DNA from: Caryophanales bacterium UBA2298
Lineage (GTDB): Bacteria > Bacillota_I > Bacilli_A > Izemoplasmatales > Hujiaoplasmataceae
NCBI GenBank assembly: GCA_002345425.1
Contig: DDWA01000038.1
Location: forward strand, 30,195 to 93,878
Direction: 5' to 3'
DNA: 63,684 nucleotides
The notes beneath the pieces are model-generated. The model was not told the DNA's origin, did no database searches, and saw only the letters and a program-made list of their open reading frames with translations. The position numbers and the translations under genes were made by a program. Numbering within the stretch: position 1 is the stretch's first letter; the number at the start of each line of letters is the position of its first letter. This document shows, piece after piece, positions 9,130 through 17,834 of this stretch.

Positions 9130-9534
9130 TTGAAAACAATAGTAATCGGAGTAATAGGTGCCGATGTTCATGCGGTTGGAAATAAAATAATTGAATACAC
9201 ATTGACTAAATCAGGATATAATGTCGTTAATATTGGCGTTCTATCTTCTCAAGAAGACTTTATTAATGCAGCCATTGAAACTGATGCTGATATGATCATG
9301 GTATCATCTTTATATGGCCATGGTGAAATTGACTGTAGGGGTATTAGGGATAAGTGTATTGAGTCAGGTATAGAAGACATATTACTTTATGTCGGGGGAA
9401 ACATTGTTGTCGGCAAACAAGATTTTTCTGAAGTTAAGAAAAAATTTTTGGAAATGGGATTTAATCGTGTTTATCCACCGGGGATATCAATTGATGAAGC
9501 AATAAATGATATCAAAACAGATTTAGGAGAGTAA
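9130..9534 (+). CDS. glmS: Glutamate mutase sigma (S) subunit, B12-binding
   Basis: A 134-residue small subunit of adenosylcobalamin-dependent glutamate mutase (methylaspartate mutase). The cobalamin motif is D12-V-H14-A-V-G17 near the N-terminus. I choose the TTG at 9130, six bases after AGGGAG; it gives the usual N-terminus and length (about 137 in clostridia). The in-frame extension from 9085 would overlap the -10 box and is not conserved in style. It binds B12 and joins the epsilon subunit encoded two genes downstream. Confidence 0.92.
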   Translation: MKTIVIGVIGADVHAVGNKIIEYTLTKSGYNVVNIGVLSSQEDFINAAIETDADMIMVSSLYGHGEIDCRGIRDKCIESGIEDILLYVGGNIVVGKQDFSEVKKKFLEMGFNRVYPPGISIDEAINDIKTDLGE

Positions 9535-9535
9535 A

Positions 9536-10945
9536 ATGGCAAATTATTTGCTTATTGATTTCGGCTCAACTTTTACCAAATTATGTGCTGTAGACACTGA
9601 AAAATATGAAATATTAGGAACTTCAGCCGATTTCACAACAGTGGAAACAGACATTAATGATGGTTATCAAAGAGCTTTGACTAAGCTCTTTCATAAAATC
9701 GGAAAGAAAATTGAATTCGAGCAAATTGTTGCTTGTTCCTCAGCTGCTGGCGGCCTAAAAATGGCCGCTATTGGTCTAGTTAAAGAGCTTACTGTTGAAG
9801 CGGCTAAACGAGTTTGCTTAGGAGCGGGCGCTAAGGTTGATTTAGTATTTTCTCATCACTTAAATCAAAGTGAAATTGAACAAATTATAGAGAAAAAAAT
9901 CGATATAATTTTATTAGCTGGTGGTTCAGATGGTGGTAATTCTGAAGCTGTAATTCACAATGCAGATAAATTAGGCAAAGCAGGGATTAAAATACCAATA
10001 GTTTATGCTGGTAACAAATCGGCTCAAGATCGAATAAATGAAATTTTTAAAGAATATAGCATGAATGGACATATTTGCGAAAATGTTATGCCAGCTATCA
10101 ATGTATTGAATATTACTAGTGCTAGAGAAAAAATAAGGGAAATATTTTTAAAACAAATTATTGAGGCTAAAGGTATAAAAAAGATAGAAAGTCAAATTAG
10201 TCAAGTGATTTTACCAACACCTTCAGCGGTTTTAGAAGCGGCTAAGTTATTATCGGAAGGCTATTTGGACGAAGAGGGACTTGGAGAAATTGTTGTTGTT
10301 GATATCGGTGGAGCAACTACTGATTTATATTCTATTTGTGGTTCTTCAAAAAGAAGTGATGTAATAATTCAGGGTTTAGAAGAACCTTTTGCTAAAAGAA
10401 CTGTTGAGGGAGATTTGGGTATGAGATATTCAGCTCCTGGAATAGTCAAGTCTTTATCAGAAAGAGAAATTAATTACATAAATAAAGATAAAGGCGTAGA
10501 TATTGTTAATGAAGTGAATCGTAGATATAATGATGTAAAACTTTTACCAGAAAATACACATGATGAATTTATTGATCAATTTTTAGCTGAGATGTGTGCT
10601 TATAGAGCTATGCATAGACATTGTGGACGAATTACTGAAGTTTTAACGCCTATGGGAAAAGTTTTTAATCAAGTAGGAAAAGATTTATCGGAAGTGAATT
10701 ACGTTATTGGAACCGGTGGAGTAATCATCAATTCTAAAAAACAGTATGAAATATTGAGACAAACAACAAACATTTTGAATAATCCTACAGAATTAAGGCC
10801 AAATGATCCGGATTTTTTGATTGATAATGAATATATTATGGCAGCTATGGGTCTTTTATCAAAAATAAAGCCAATGGTCGCTTTGAAAATTATGAAGAAG
10901 CATATAAGTCATATTAGGAGCAATCAATATGAAACTAGCAAATAA
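9536..10945 (+). CDS. glmL: Glutamate mutase accessory protein MutL (ASKHA ATPase)
   Basis: A 469-residue protein of the MutL/GlmL family, encoded between the sigma and epsilon subunits as in clostridia. The N-terminal IDFGSTFTK is the phosphate-1 loop of the actin/Hsp70/sugar-kinase ATPase fold, and VVVDIGGATTDLYS in the middle is the second phosphate loop. It is thought to reactivate or load glutamate mutase with cobalamin; its exact reaction is not settled. It overlaps glmE by 17 bp. Confidence 0.9.
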   Translation: MANYLLIDFGSTFTKLCAVDTEKYEILGTSADFTTVETDINDGYQRALTKLFHKIGKKIEFEQIVACSSAAGGLKMAAIGLVKELTVEAAKRVCLGAGAKVDLVFSHHLNQSEIEQIIEKKIDIILLAGGSDGGNSEAVIHNADKLGKAGIKIPIVYAGNKSAQDRINEIFKEYSMNGHICENVMPAINVLNITSAREKIREIFLKQIIEAKGIKKIESQISQVILPTPSAVLEAAKLLSEGYLDEEGLGEIVVVDIGGATTDLYSICGSSKRSDVIIQGLEEPFAKRTVEGDLGMRYSAPGIVKSLSEREINYINKDKGVDIVNEVNRRYNDVKLLPENTHDEFIDQFLAEMCAYRAMHRHCGRITEVLTPMGKVFNQVGKDLSEVNYVIGTGGVIINSKKQYEILRQTTNILNNPTELRPNDPDFLIDNEYIMAAMGLLSKIKPMVALKIMKKHISHIRSNQYETSK

Positions 10946-12395
10946 AAAAATGACAGAAGCTGAATTTCTTGAGCAAAGGAAAGAAGTACTTAAAACTTGG
11001 CCAACGGGAAATGATGAAGATTTAGATTTAGAAAGAGCAGTTGCTTATTTGAAGTCAGTTCCAGAAGAAAAAAATTTTGCACTAGTTCTTAACAAAGCAA
11101 AATTAAATAATGATACTTTAATTCAACCAAGAGGTGGAGTACCAGTTCTTTTAGAACACATTAAGTTATTAAATTATTTAGCACTATCAGGTGCTGATTT
11201 TTTGCCTTCGACAATTGATAGTTATACAAGACAAAATCGTTATCAAGAAGCGCAGAGGGGTTTAGAAGAATCCGAACAAAAAAATAGGGCGCTTTTAAAT
11301 GGCTTTCCCGCTGTGAATCACGGTGTAAAAGGTTGTAAAGCAGTTTTTGAAGCTGTTAGTAAACCGATTGAAGCTAGGCACGGCACCCCTGACGCTAGAC
11401 TTCTGTCAGAAATTATACATGCATCCGGATGGACATCTAATGAAGGCGGAGGAATTTCTTATAATATTCCTTACGCTAAGTCTATTCCTTTAGAACTTTC
11501 TATAAAGAATTGGCAGTACGTTGATAGATTAGTAGGCTATTATGAAGAAAGAGGAATTAAAATCAACAGAGAACCATTTGGACCTTTAACAGGAACTTTG
11601 GTTCCACCTTCAATATCGAATACAGTTATGATTATTGAAGCATTATTAGCAGCTGAACAAGGAGTTAAAAATATTACAGTTGGTTATGGCATGGGAGGAA
11701 ATTTAATTCAAGACGTGGCTGCTGTACATTCTTTATATGATCAAACTATTGAATATTTGGATATGTTTGGCTATAAAGATATGGAAATATCGACGGTTTT
11801 TCATCAATGGATGGGAGGCTTCCCAAGTGATGAAGCGGAAGCTATGGCATTAATATCATATAGTTCATCAGTAGCTGCATTATCTAAAGCTACTAAATTG
11901 ATTACGAAATCTACTCATGAATCAGTTGGAATACCAACAATGGAAGCTAATGGGCTAGGAGTAAAAGCTTCAAAATTTATTGTGAATATGTTGAAAGATC
12001 AAAGCATATATGAAAGTGAAGATCTGACTTTAGAGATGAACCAAATTAAGAAAGAAGTTAAATGCTTAATTGATACAGTTCTTAAAGTTGGGGAAGGCGA
12101 TTTGGCTGTTGGTACAGTCAGAGCTTTCGAACAAGGGTTATTAGATATTCCGTTTGCTCCAAGTAAATATAATGCTGGAAAAATTTTCCCGGCAAGAGAC
12201 AATGAAGGTAGGATTAGAATCTTGGATTTTGGTAATCTTGCCATGGATGATGATTTGAAAATGTTTCACTATAATAAAATTAAGCAAAGAGCAGATTCTG
12301 AAGGGAGAGATGTTTCTTTTCAGTTGACCGTTGATGACATTTATTCAGTAAGTAAAGGAAAATTAATAGGAAGGCCATTAAGGAATTCGAAATGA
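10929..12395 (+). CDS. glmE: Glutamate mutase epsilon (E) subunit
   Basis: A 488-residue catalytic subunit of glutamate mutase, close to the 483 residues of the clostridial protein. It carries the TIM-barrel that binds glutamate and isomerises it to (2S,3S)-3-methylaspartate. Characteristic segments include LIQPRGGVPV, the GFPAVNHGVKGC stretch and EARHGTPDARLL, containing the arginines that grip the substrate carboxylates. The start has AGGAG eight bases upstream. It overlaps mal by 4 bp. Confidence 0.95.
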   Translation: MKLANKKMTEAEFLEQRKEVLKTWPTGNDEDLDLERAVAYLKSVPEEKNFALVLNKAKLNNDTLIQPRGGVPVLLEHIKLLNYLALSGADFLPSTIDSYTRQNRYQEAQRGLEESEQKNRALLNGFPAVNHGVKGCKAVFEAVSKPIEARHGTPDARLLSEIIHASGWTSNEGGGISYNIPYAKSIPLELSIKNWQYVDRLVGYYEERGIKINREPFGPLTGTLVPPSISNTVMIIEALLAAEQGVKNITVGYGMGGNLIQDVAAVHSLYDQTIEYLDMFGYKDMEISTVFHQWMGGFPSDEAEAMALISYSSSVAALSKATKLITKSTHESVGIPTMEANGLGVKASKFIVNMLKDQSIYESEDLTLEMNQIKKEVKCLIDTVLKVGEGDLAVGTVRAFEQGLLDIPFAPSKYNAGKIFPARDNEGRIRILDFGNLAMDDDLKMFHYNKIKQRADSEGRDVSFQLTVDDIYSVSKGKLIGRPLRNSK

Positions 12396-13633
12396 AAATA
12401 AAAGATGTAATCTTATCAAAATCATACACTGGATTTTTCTTTGATGATCAAAAAGCAATTAAAAATGGAGCCGTTAACGATGGCTTCTTTTATGTAGGAA
12501 CGCCGATAATAGAAGGGTTTCAGAGCATTAGACAAAGAGGCGAAGCAATCTCTGTTCAATTGGTTTTAGAAAACGATGAAGTAGGAATAGGAGATTGTGC
12601 AGCTGTACAATATTCAGGAACTGGTGGTAGAGACCCATTATTTCTAGCTGATTATTACATTCCTTATATCGAGGAAAATATTGTTCCGTTGTTAATAGGA
12701 TTAGAGGTTAATGAGTTTAGACCTTTAGCAGAAAAATTTGATAAAATATCAATAAACGGAAAAAAATTGCACACAGCAATTAGGTATGGTTTAACTCAAG
12801 CATTCTTATCTGCGGTCGCTAAAAATTCTCGAGTGACTATGGCAGAAGTTATACGTAAAGAGTATAATATTAATGAAAAGGTTTATGAAAAAGTACCAGT
12901 GTTTACACAAAGTGGCGATGATAGATACGATAATGTCGATAAAATGATTATAAAGGAAGCTGATGTTTTACCACACGCTTTAATTAATAATGTAGATAAA
13001 AAACTAGGAAGACATGGTGAATTATTAAAAGACTACATAAACTGGTTGAGAAATAGAATAATTAAACATAGATCTAGAGAAGATTATAATCCAGTCCTTC
13101 ATATAGATGTTTATGGGACTATTGGCATAGTGTTTAATAATGACGTCGATAAAATAATTGATTATCTATTGGTTCTTGAGAATACAGCTTCACCATTCAA
13201 GTTAAGAATTGAAGGACCAATTGATGCTGGAAATAAAGAAGATACAATTGAATATTTAGCTATTTTAACAAGAATTCTTGATGAGAGAAAATCTACAGTC
13301 GAGATAGTGGCTGACGAGTGGTGTAATACACTTGAAGATGTAATTGACTTTGCGGATAGAAAAGCTGGGCACATGTTACAAATAAAAACGCCTGATTTGG
13401 GTGGAATAAACAATATTTGTGAAGCAATATTGTATTGTAACAAAGTAGGAGTTGGCAGTTATTGCGGTGGAACTTGTAATGAAACAAATATTTCCGCCGA
13501 AGTTACTACTAATATAGCAATTGCATGTATGGCTAATCAATGTCTAGCTAAACCAGGTATGGGTGTAGACGCTGGATATATGATAGTTAAAAACGAAATG
13601 AACAGAGTTTTAGCAATAACTAAAAAGAGGTAA
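12392..13633 (+). CDS. mal: 3-methylaspartate ammonia-lyase
   Basis: A 413-residue enolase-superfamily enzyme that eliminates ammonia from 3-methylaspartate to give mesaconate. Catalytic H195 and K332 and metal ligands D239, E274 and D308 are all present, each offset by exactly one from the clostridial enzyme, and the length is the same. It follows glmE with a 4-bp overlap, completing the first two steps of the methylaspartate pathway. Confidence 0.95.
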   Translation: MKIKDVILSKSYTGFFFDDQKAIKNGAVNDGFFYVGTPIIEGFQSIRQRGEAISVQLVLENDEVGIGDCAAVQYSGTGGRDPLFLADYYIPYIEENIVPLLIGLEVNEFRPLAEKFDKISINGKKLHTAIRYGLTQAFLSAVAKNSRVTMAEVIRKEYNINEKVYEKVPVFTQSGDDRYDNVDKMIIKEADVLPHALINNVDKKLGRHGELLKDYINWLRNRIIKHRSREDYNPVLHIDVYGTIGIVFNNDVDKIIDYLLVLENTASPFKLRIEGPIDAGNKEDTIEYLAILTRILDERKSTVEIVADEWCNTLEDVIDFADRKAGHMLQIKTPDLGGINNICEAILYCNKVGVGSYCGGTCNETNISAEVTTNIAIACMANQCLAKPGMGVDAGYMIVKNEMNRVLAITKKR

Positions 13634-13638
13634 TAAAT

Positions 13639-13893
13639 ATGAAGGGTATCGCTGGTAGCAAAGAATCAAATGATTGTTTAATTACAATTGAAACGAGCAA
13701 AAAGACTACAATCGAAATCAATAGCATTGTTGGTCAATTTTTCTATGATCAGATTCTTAAAACTGTTGAAGATACTTTGAAAGAACAAAATATTGAAAAC
13801 GTCAGCGTGATTGTTGAAGATAAAGGCGCTTTAGACTATACTATCAAATCAAGGTTATTAACTGCGATTGAAAGGATGAAAGAAGATGTTTAG
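13639..13893 (+). CDS. citD: Citrate/citramalate lyase acyl carrier protein (gamma subunit)
   Basis: An 84-residue acyl carrier protein of the citrate lyase family, slightly shorter than the usual 95-98 residues. AGSKESND aligns with AGTLESGD of CitD, so S10 is the expected site of the phosphoribosyl-dephospho-CoA prosthetic group. The later VEDKGALDYTI segment is also typical. Because it follows glutamate mutase and methylaspartase, the complex is probably a citramalate lyase (acetate plus pyruvate) and not a citrate lyase; the sequence alone does not decide this. Confidence 0.9.
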   Translation: MKGIAGSKESNDCLITIETSKKTTIEINSIVGQFFYDQILKTVEDTLKEQNIENVSVIVEDKGALDYTIKSRLLTAIERMKEDV

Positions 13894-14734
13894 ATCATTG
13901 TTATTTATTCCGGGTAATAACCCATCAATGTTACAAAACGCTGATGTTTTTTTGGCAGATGCTATTATTTTTGATTTAGAAGATGCTATAAGCATAAACG
14001 AAAAAAATAATGCTAGAAATTTGGTTAAAAACTATTTGTTAACTTCTAGCGTCTTACCCAAGCAAATCATACTCAGAGTTAATTCAATTAACACTGAATG
14101 GTTTAAAAAAGATATAGAATTACTAAAAACAAATAAGATTAATTATTTGTTAATTCCGAAAACGGATAAGTCAAGTTTATTAAATATAGAAGAATATTTG
14201 AGCGCTTTTGAAAAAGAAAATAAATTGGTGGAAACTAAAATTATTGCTTTAGTAGAAACAGCTCGTGGGGTTAATGATTTGCCTCTTTTTGCCGAAAACA
14301 AAAGGCTTATCGCTTTGTTGTTGGGAGCAGAAGATCTAGCTAGCGATTTACAAATAAAAAGAACTGAAACAGGTGAAGAGATCTTTTATGCGAGATCAAA
14401 AATCATTTATGCAGCAGTAGACCATAATCTAATTGCTATCGATACACCTTACACAAACATTAATAACCTTGAAGGATTATTAAAAGATGCTACGTATGCT
14501 GCAAATTTAGGAATGAAAGCAAAAGCGTGTATACATCCTAATCAATTGGAAGTAGTTAATAAGGTGTTTTCACCAAGTGAGCAAGAAATTAAATGGGCAA
14601 AGGAAGTTATAAAAATATCTCTAGAAAAACCTGGAAGTGGTGCATTTCAATTTCAAGGCAAAATGATTGATAAGCCAATTTTAGATCGAGCTGAAAAGAT
14701 TTTAGTGAAGGCGAAACATTTTAATTTGATGTAG
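13886..14734 (+). CDS. citE: Citrate/citramalate lyase beta subunit
   Basis: A 282-residue CitE-type TIM-barrel lyase, normal length. The N-terminal RSLLFIPGNNPSML, R64 in ILRVNS, E124 in LVETARGV and D150 in LGAEDLASD match the substrate- and Mg-binding residues of the family. It cleaves the acyl thioester held by CitD, here probably citramalyl, to release pyruvate. It overlaps citD by 8 bp. Confidence 0.92.
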   Translation: MFRSLLFIPGNNPSMLQNADVFLADAIIFDLEDAISINEKNNARNLVKNYLLTSSVLPKQIILRVNSINTEWFKKDIELLKTNKINYLLIPKTDKSSLLNIEEYLSAFEKENKLVETKIIALVETARGVNDLPLFAENKRLIALLLGAEDLASDLQIKRTETGEEIFYARSKIIYAAVDHNLIAIDTPYTNINNLEGLLKDATYAANLGMKAKACIHPNQLEVVNKVFSPSEQEIKWAKEVIKISLEKPGSGAFQFQGKMIDKPILDRAEKILVKAKHFNLM

Positions 14735-14742
14735 GTGATTTA

Positions 14743-16263
14743 ATGATTAATGGAGTAGGAAGATTTATACCGAATGGCATGCAACCTTTTGTCTCTAGTG
14801 ACAATTTTTTAACTAAGGAAAGAAGATTAATATCTAAAAAAACCAAACAGTCTAAAACTGTTTTTTTAGATAATATTGAAGAAGTTTTTGATGTTTTAGG
14901 AATTGATTCAAATATGACAATATCTTTCCATCACCATTTGCGAAATGGTGATAAAGTAATTAAAATGGTTTCAGAAGAAATTGAAAAGAGAGACATTAAA
15001 AATTTACATTTTGCTCCTAGCTCTATATTTCCTAGTTATACAAAACTTGTTGATTTGATAAAAAAAGGTAACGTGAATGAGATTCACACGAATTATTTAA
15101 ATGGTGAAGTAGCAAAAGTTATTAGTCAAGGGTATCTAAAAGGCAAATTAGTAATGAATACTCATGGCGGAAGAGCTAGAGCAATTGAAAGCGGCGATTT
15201 AAGTATTGATGTAGCTTTTATCGCTTGTCCAGTTGTTGATAAATTCGGGAACGGACATGGAGCTACTGGGAAAAGTGCTTGTGGCACTTTAGGATATAGT
15301 ATAAGCGATCTTGAATATGCCAAAAAAGTAGTTTTAGTAACTGACACTGTGGTAGAAAAATTAGAGAACTATCAACTTGATAGTAAATTTGTTGATTATG
15401 TTTTGATTGTAGATTCTATCGGCGATCGAATGGGAATTGTTTCGGGAACTACTGAAATAACAAAAGACCCAATTGGTTTAAAAATTGCTAAAGATTGTGC
15501 TAATCTACTAAATTATTTGGGTTTAATTAGAAATGATTTTTCGATGCAAACAGGTGCGGGAAAAACTTCTTTAGCTGTTGTAAAATATGTTGAAGAAATA
15601 ATGAAAAAAAATCATATTATCGGGTCATTTGCTTCAGGCGGAATCACAAAAGCATATGTTGGTATGTTAGAAGCTGGGCTGTTTAAGCAACTTTACGACG
15701 TTCAATGTTTTGATTTAGAAGCTGTATCATCATTTGCTAAAAATAAAAATCATATTGCTATGACAGCTAGTGAGTACGGAAACCCATTCGAGAAGGAACC
15801 TATTTGTGATAAATTAGACTTCGTCATTTTAGGCGCTACAGAAATAGATCTAGATTTTAATGTAAATGTAACTACTGATTCTATGGGTAATTTGATTGGC
15901 GGTAGCGGTGGTCACGCTGATATTGCTTATGGTTCTAATGTAACCATCATAATCTCACCATTAATTAAATCGAGAATACCGATAATTAAAGAAAAAGTTA
16001 TGACAGTTACTACTCCAGGTTCAGACGTTGATATACTTATCACTGAAAGAGGTATAGCAATTAATCCTAAAAGAACAGATTTGCATGAAAAGTTAGCAAA
16101 TAGTCAGTTTCCTATTTTTGAAATTGCTGAATTGCTTGAAATTTCTCATAAAATAACAGGTGTTCCTAAAAAAATTGAAACCAATGAACAAATCATTGGC
16201 TACGTTGAATATCGTGATGGGACATACCTCGATTGTATAAGAAAAGTTAAAAATGGATATTAA
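14743..16263 (+). CDS. citF: Citrate/citramalate lyase alpha subunit (acyl-ACP transferase)
   Basis: A 506-residue CitF, the CoA-transferase-like subunit that exchanges acetyl for citramalyl (or citryl) on the carrier protein. Visible segments include SFHHHLRNGD near the N-terminus, MNTHGGRARAIESG, the GAGKTSLAV stretch and GNLIGGSGGHAD near residue 385, all usual in the family. An 11-bp overlap links it to the maturation gene that follows. Confidence 0.93.
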   Translation: MINGVGRFIPNGMQPFVSSDNFLTKERRLISKKTKQSKTVFLDNIEEVFDVLGIDSNMTISFHHHLRNGDKVIKMVSEEIEKRDIKNLHFAPSSIFPSYTKLVDLIKKGNVNEIHTNYLNGEVAKVISQGYLKGKLVMNTHGGRARAIESGDLSIDVAFIACPVVDKFGNGHGATGKSACGTLGYSISDLEYAKKVVLVTDTVVEKLENYQLDSKFVDYVLIVDSIGDRMGIVSGTTEITKDPIGLKIAKDCANLLNYLGLIRNDFSMQTGAGKTSLAVVKYVEEIMKKNHIIGSFASGGITKAYVGMLEAGLFKQLYDVQCFDLEAVSSFAKNKNHIAMTASEYGNPFEKEPICDKLDFVILGATEIDLDFNVNVTTDSMGNLIGGSGGHADIAYGSNVTIIISPLIKSRIPIIKEKVMTVTTPGSDVDILITERGIAINPKRTDLHEKLANSQFPIFEIAELLEISHKITGVPKKIETNEQIIGYVEYRDGTYLDCIRKVKNGY

Positions 16264-17509
16264 AGAAAAAGTTTTAAAAGGAAGAGAAGAAAGAGCTCTT
16301 CTAATTAATAGATATCTCACTGATTTTTCAATCGTAATTTCTATAAAAGCTAATATACCTGGTGGAGATAAAAAAAATTTTCTATCATACATGATTATCA
16401 ACGCTTTTACTTTTTTGATTAATGACTTCAAAGATTCCAAGCACTATTATCATTCAAACGATGATGGACCATTTATTATTATTGTTTGCAGAGAAAGAAA
16501 CGCTTTGAGTATTAAAAATAAAATTATTGAGATTGAAGAAAAGCATGAACTTGGTAGGTTAGTTGATATTGACGTTTATGATAAAAAAGGCAAAATATCA
16601 AGAAATGTAAAAAGAAAATGTTACCTTTGTGATGATGATGCATTCAATTGTATTAGAACAAACAAGCATAAATATGAAGAAGTTATGAAATATATTACCG
16701 ATATAACAAATGAATATTACCAAAAAAGAATATATGATTTAATTGATTTTAGTATTTTAGCGGAATTGAATTTAGATCCTAAATTTGGTTTGGTAACACC
16801 AGATTCTTCTGGTAGCCATAGTGATATGGACTATTCTTTAATGATTGAGGCAAAGAATGCGATTATACCTTATTTAATTGAAATGTTTTTCGTGTCTTGC
16901 CAAATTAAAGACATAAGTAAATTAATTAACACCTTACAAGAAATTGGGTTAAGGGCTGAAACAGATATGTTTTCAATTACTAAAGGCGTCAATGCTTATA
17001 AGGGCTTGATATTTAACTTAGGATTAATGGTTTCTTGCTTTGGTTATAAAATTTCACAATTCACAACAAAAAATATTTTTGATTTGAGTAAAGATTTTTC
17101 AAAATTACTATTTAAAGACTATAAGTATGATGCTAATACTTACGGAGACATAATTTATAGAAAGTACCAGTTATCAGGAGTCAAAGGTGAAGCTCTCACA
17201 GGGTTTATTCATGTTCAAGAAGGATTAAAAATATTAAAAGATTTTTCTTGGGACAGTAGAATCAAAACTCTTATTTATTATATAACTAATATAGAAGATA
17301 CTTCTTTTTTAAAAAGAGCGAAGAGCTTGGAATATTATTATTCAGTTAAGGATATGTTCACCGAATTGAACAGTGATAACATTGATGAAGTTAAATCTTT
17401 AAATGATTATTGCATAAAAAATCATTTGTCTTTTGGAGGCAGTGCCGATCTATTGGTTTTAACTGTTTTTGCTAAAAAAACCCAAGATTTTTTGTTTAAA
17501 TTTACATGA
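16253..17509 (+). CDS. citXG: Fused CitX-CitG citrate lyase maturation protein
   Basis: A 418-residue fusion. Residues 1 to about 150 are CitX (apo-citrate lyase phosphoribosyl-dephospho-CoA transferase), with GRLVDIDVYD at 101-110 and RKCYLCDDDAFNC at 121-133. Residues from about 155 are CitG (triphosphoribosyl-dephospho-CoA synthase), with GLVTPDSSGSHSDMDY at 179-194, then GVNAYKG and GGSADLL. It makes and attaches the prosthetic group of CitD. Separate genes are commoner, but CitXG fusions are known. The gene closes the operon; no obvious terminator follows before the tRNA promoter. Confidence 0.9.
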   Translation: MDIKEKVLKGREERALLINRYLTDFSIVISIKANIPGGDKKNFLSYMIINAFTFLINDFKDSKHYYHSNDDGPFIIIVCRERNALSIKNKIIEIEEKHELGRLVDIDVYDKKGKISRNVKRKCYLCDDDAFNCIRTNKHKYEEVMKYITDITNEYYQKRIYDLIDFSILAELNLDPKFGLVTPDSSGSHSDMDYSLMIEAKNAIIPYLIEMFFVSCQIKDISKLINTLQEIGLRAETDMFSITKGVNAYKGLIFNLGLMVSCFGYKISQFTTKNIFDLSKDFSKLLFKDYKYDANTYGDIIYRKYQLSGVKGEALTGFIHVQEGLKILKDFSWDSRIKTLIYYITNIEDTSFLKRAKSLEYYYSVKDMFTELNSDNIDEVKSLNDYCIKNHLSFGGSADLLVLTVFAKKTQDFLFKFT

Positions 17510-17552
17510 TGATTTCATTTGCATAAAAATTATTTTTTTTAGAAATTTTTTC

Positions 17553-17581
17553 TTGACAATAAAACTAATAAATAGTAAAAT
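17553..17581 (+). promoter_or_regulatory. Promoter of the tRNA-Val/Thr unit
   Basis: TTGACA (17553-17558), 17-bp spacer, TAAAAT (17576-17581), ending 19 bases before tRNA-Val. Near-consensus for a housekeeping sigma factor. Confidence 0.75.
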
Positions 17582-17600
17582 CTTTATGCGAGTGAAAAAT

Positions 17601-17676
17601 GGAGGTTTAGCTCAGCTGGGAGAGCATCTGCCTTACAAGCAGAGGGTCGGCGGTTCGAGCCCGTCAATCTCCACCA
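17601..17676 (+). tRNA. tRNA-Val (anticodon TAC)
   Basis: Complete 76-nt cloverleaf: acceptor GGAGGTT pairs with AATCTCC (one G-T), anticodon loop CTTACAA, T-loop TTCGAGC, encoded ACCA end. Confidence 0.95.
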
Positions 17677-17677
17677 T

Positions 17678-17754
<77 letters not shown>

Positions 17755-17783
17755 CTTACACCAATTATGCTTTAAGCATTCTA

Positions 17784-17811
17784 GTGGCGTACTGATTTAA
17801 CAGTACGCCAC
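17784..17811 (+). terminator. Perfect 11-bp hairpin between tRNA-Thr and the MATE gene
   Basis: GTGGCGTACTG, six-base loop, CAGTACGCCAC. The following tract (AATTGATTTTT) is only weakly T-rich, so it may be a terminator of the tRNA unit or a structured leader for the transporter, whose ATG is 23 bases further on. Confidence 0.55.
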
Positions 17812-17834
17812 AATTGATTTTTAAGGGTAAAAAT

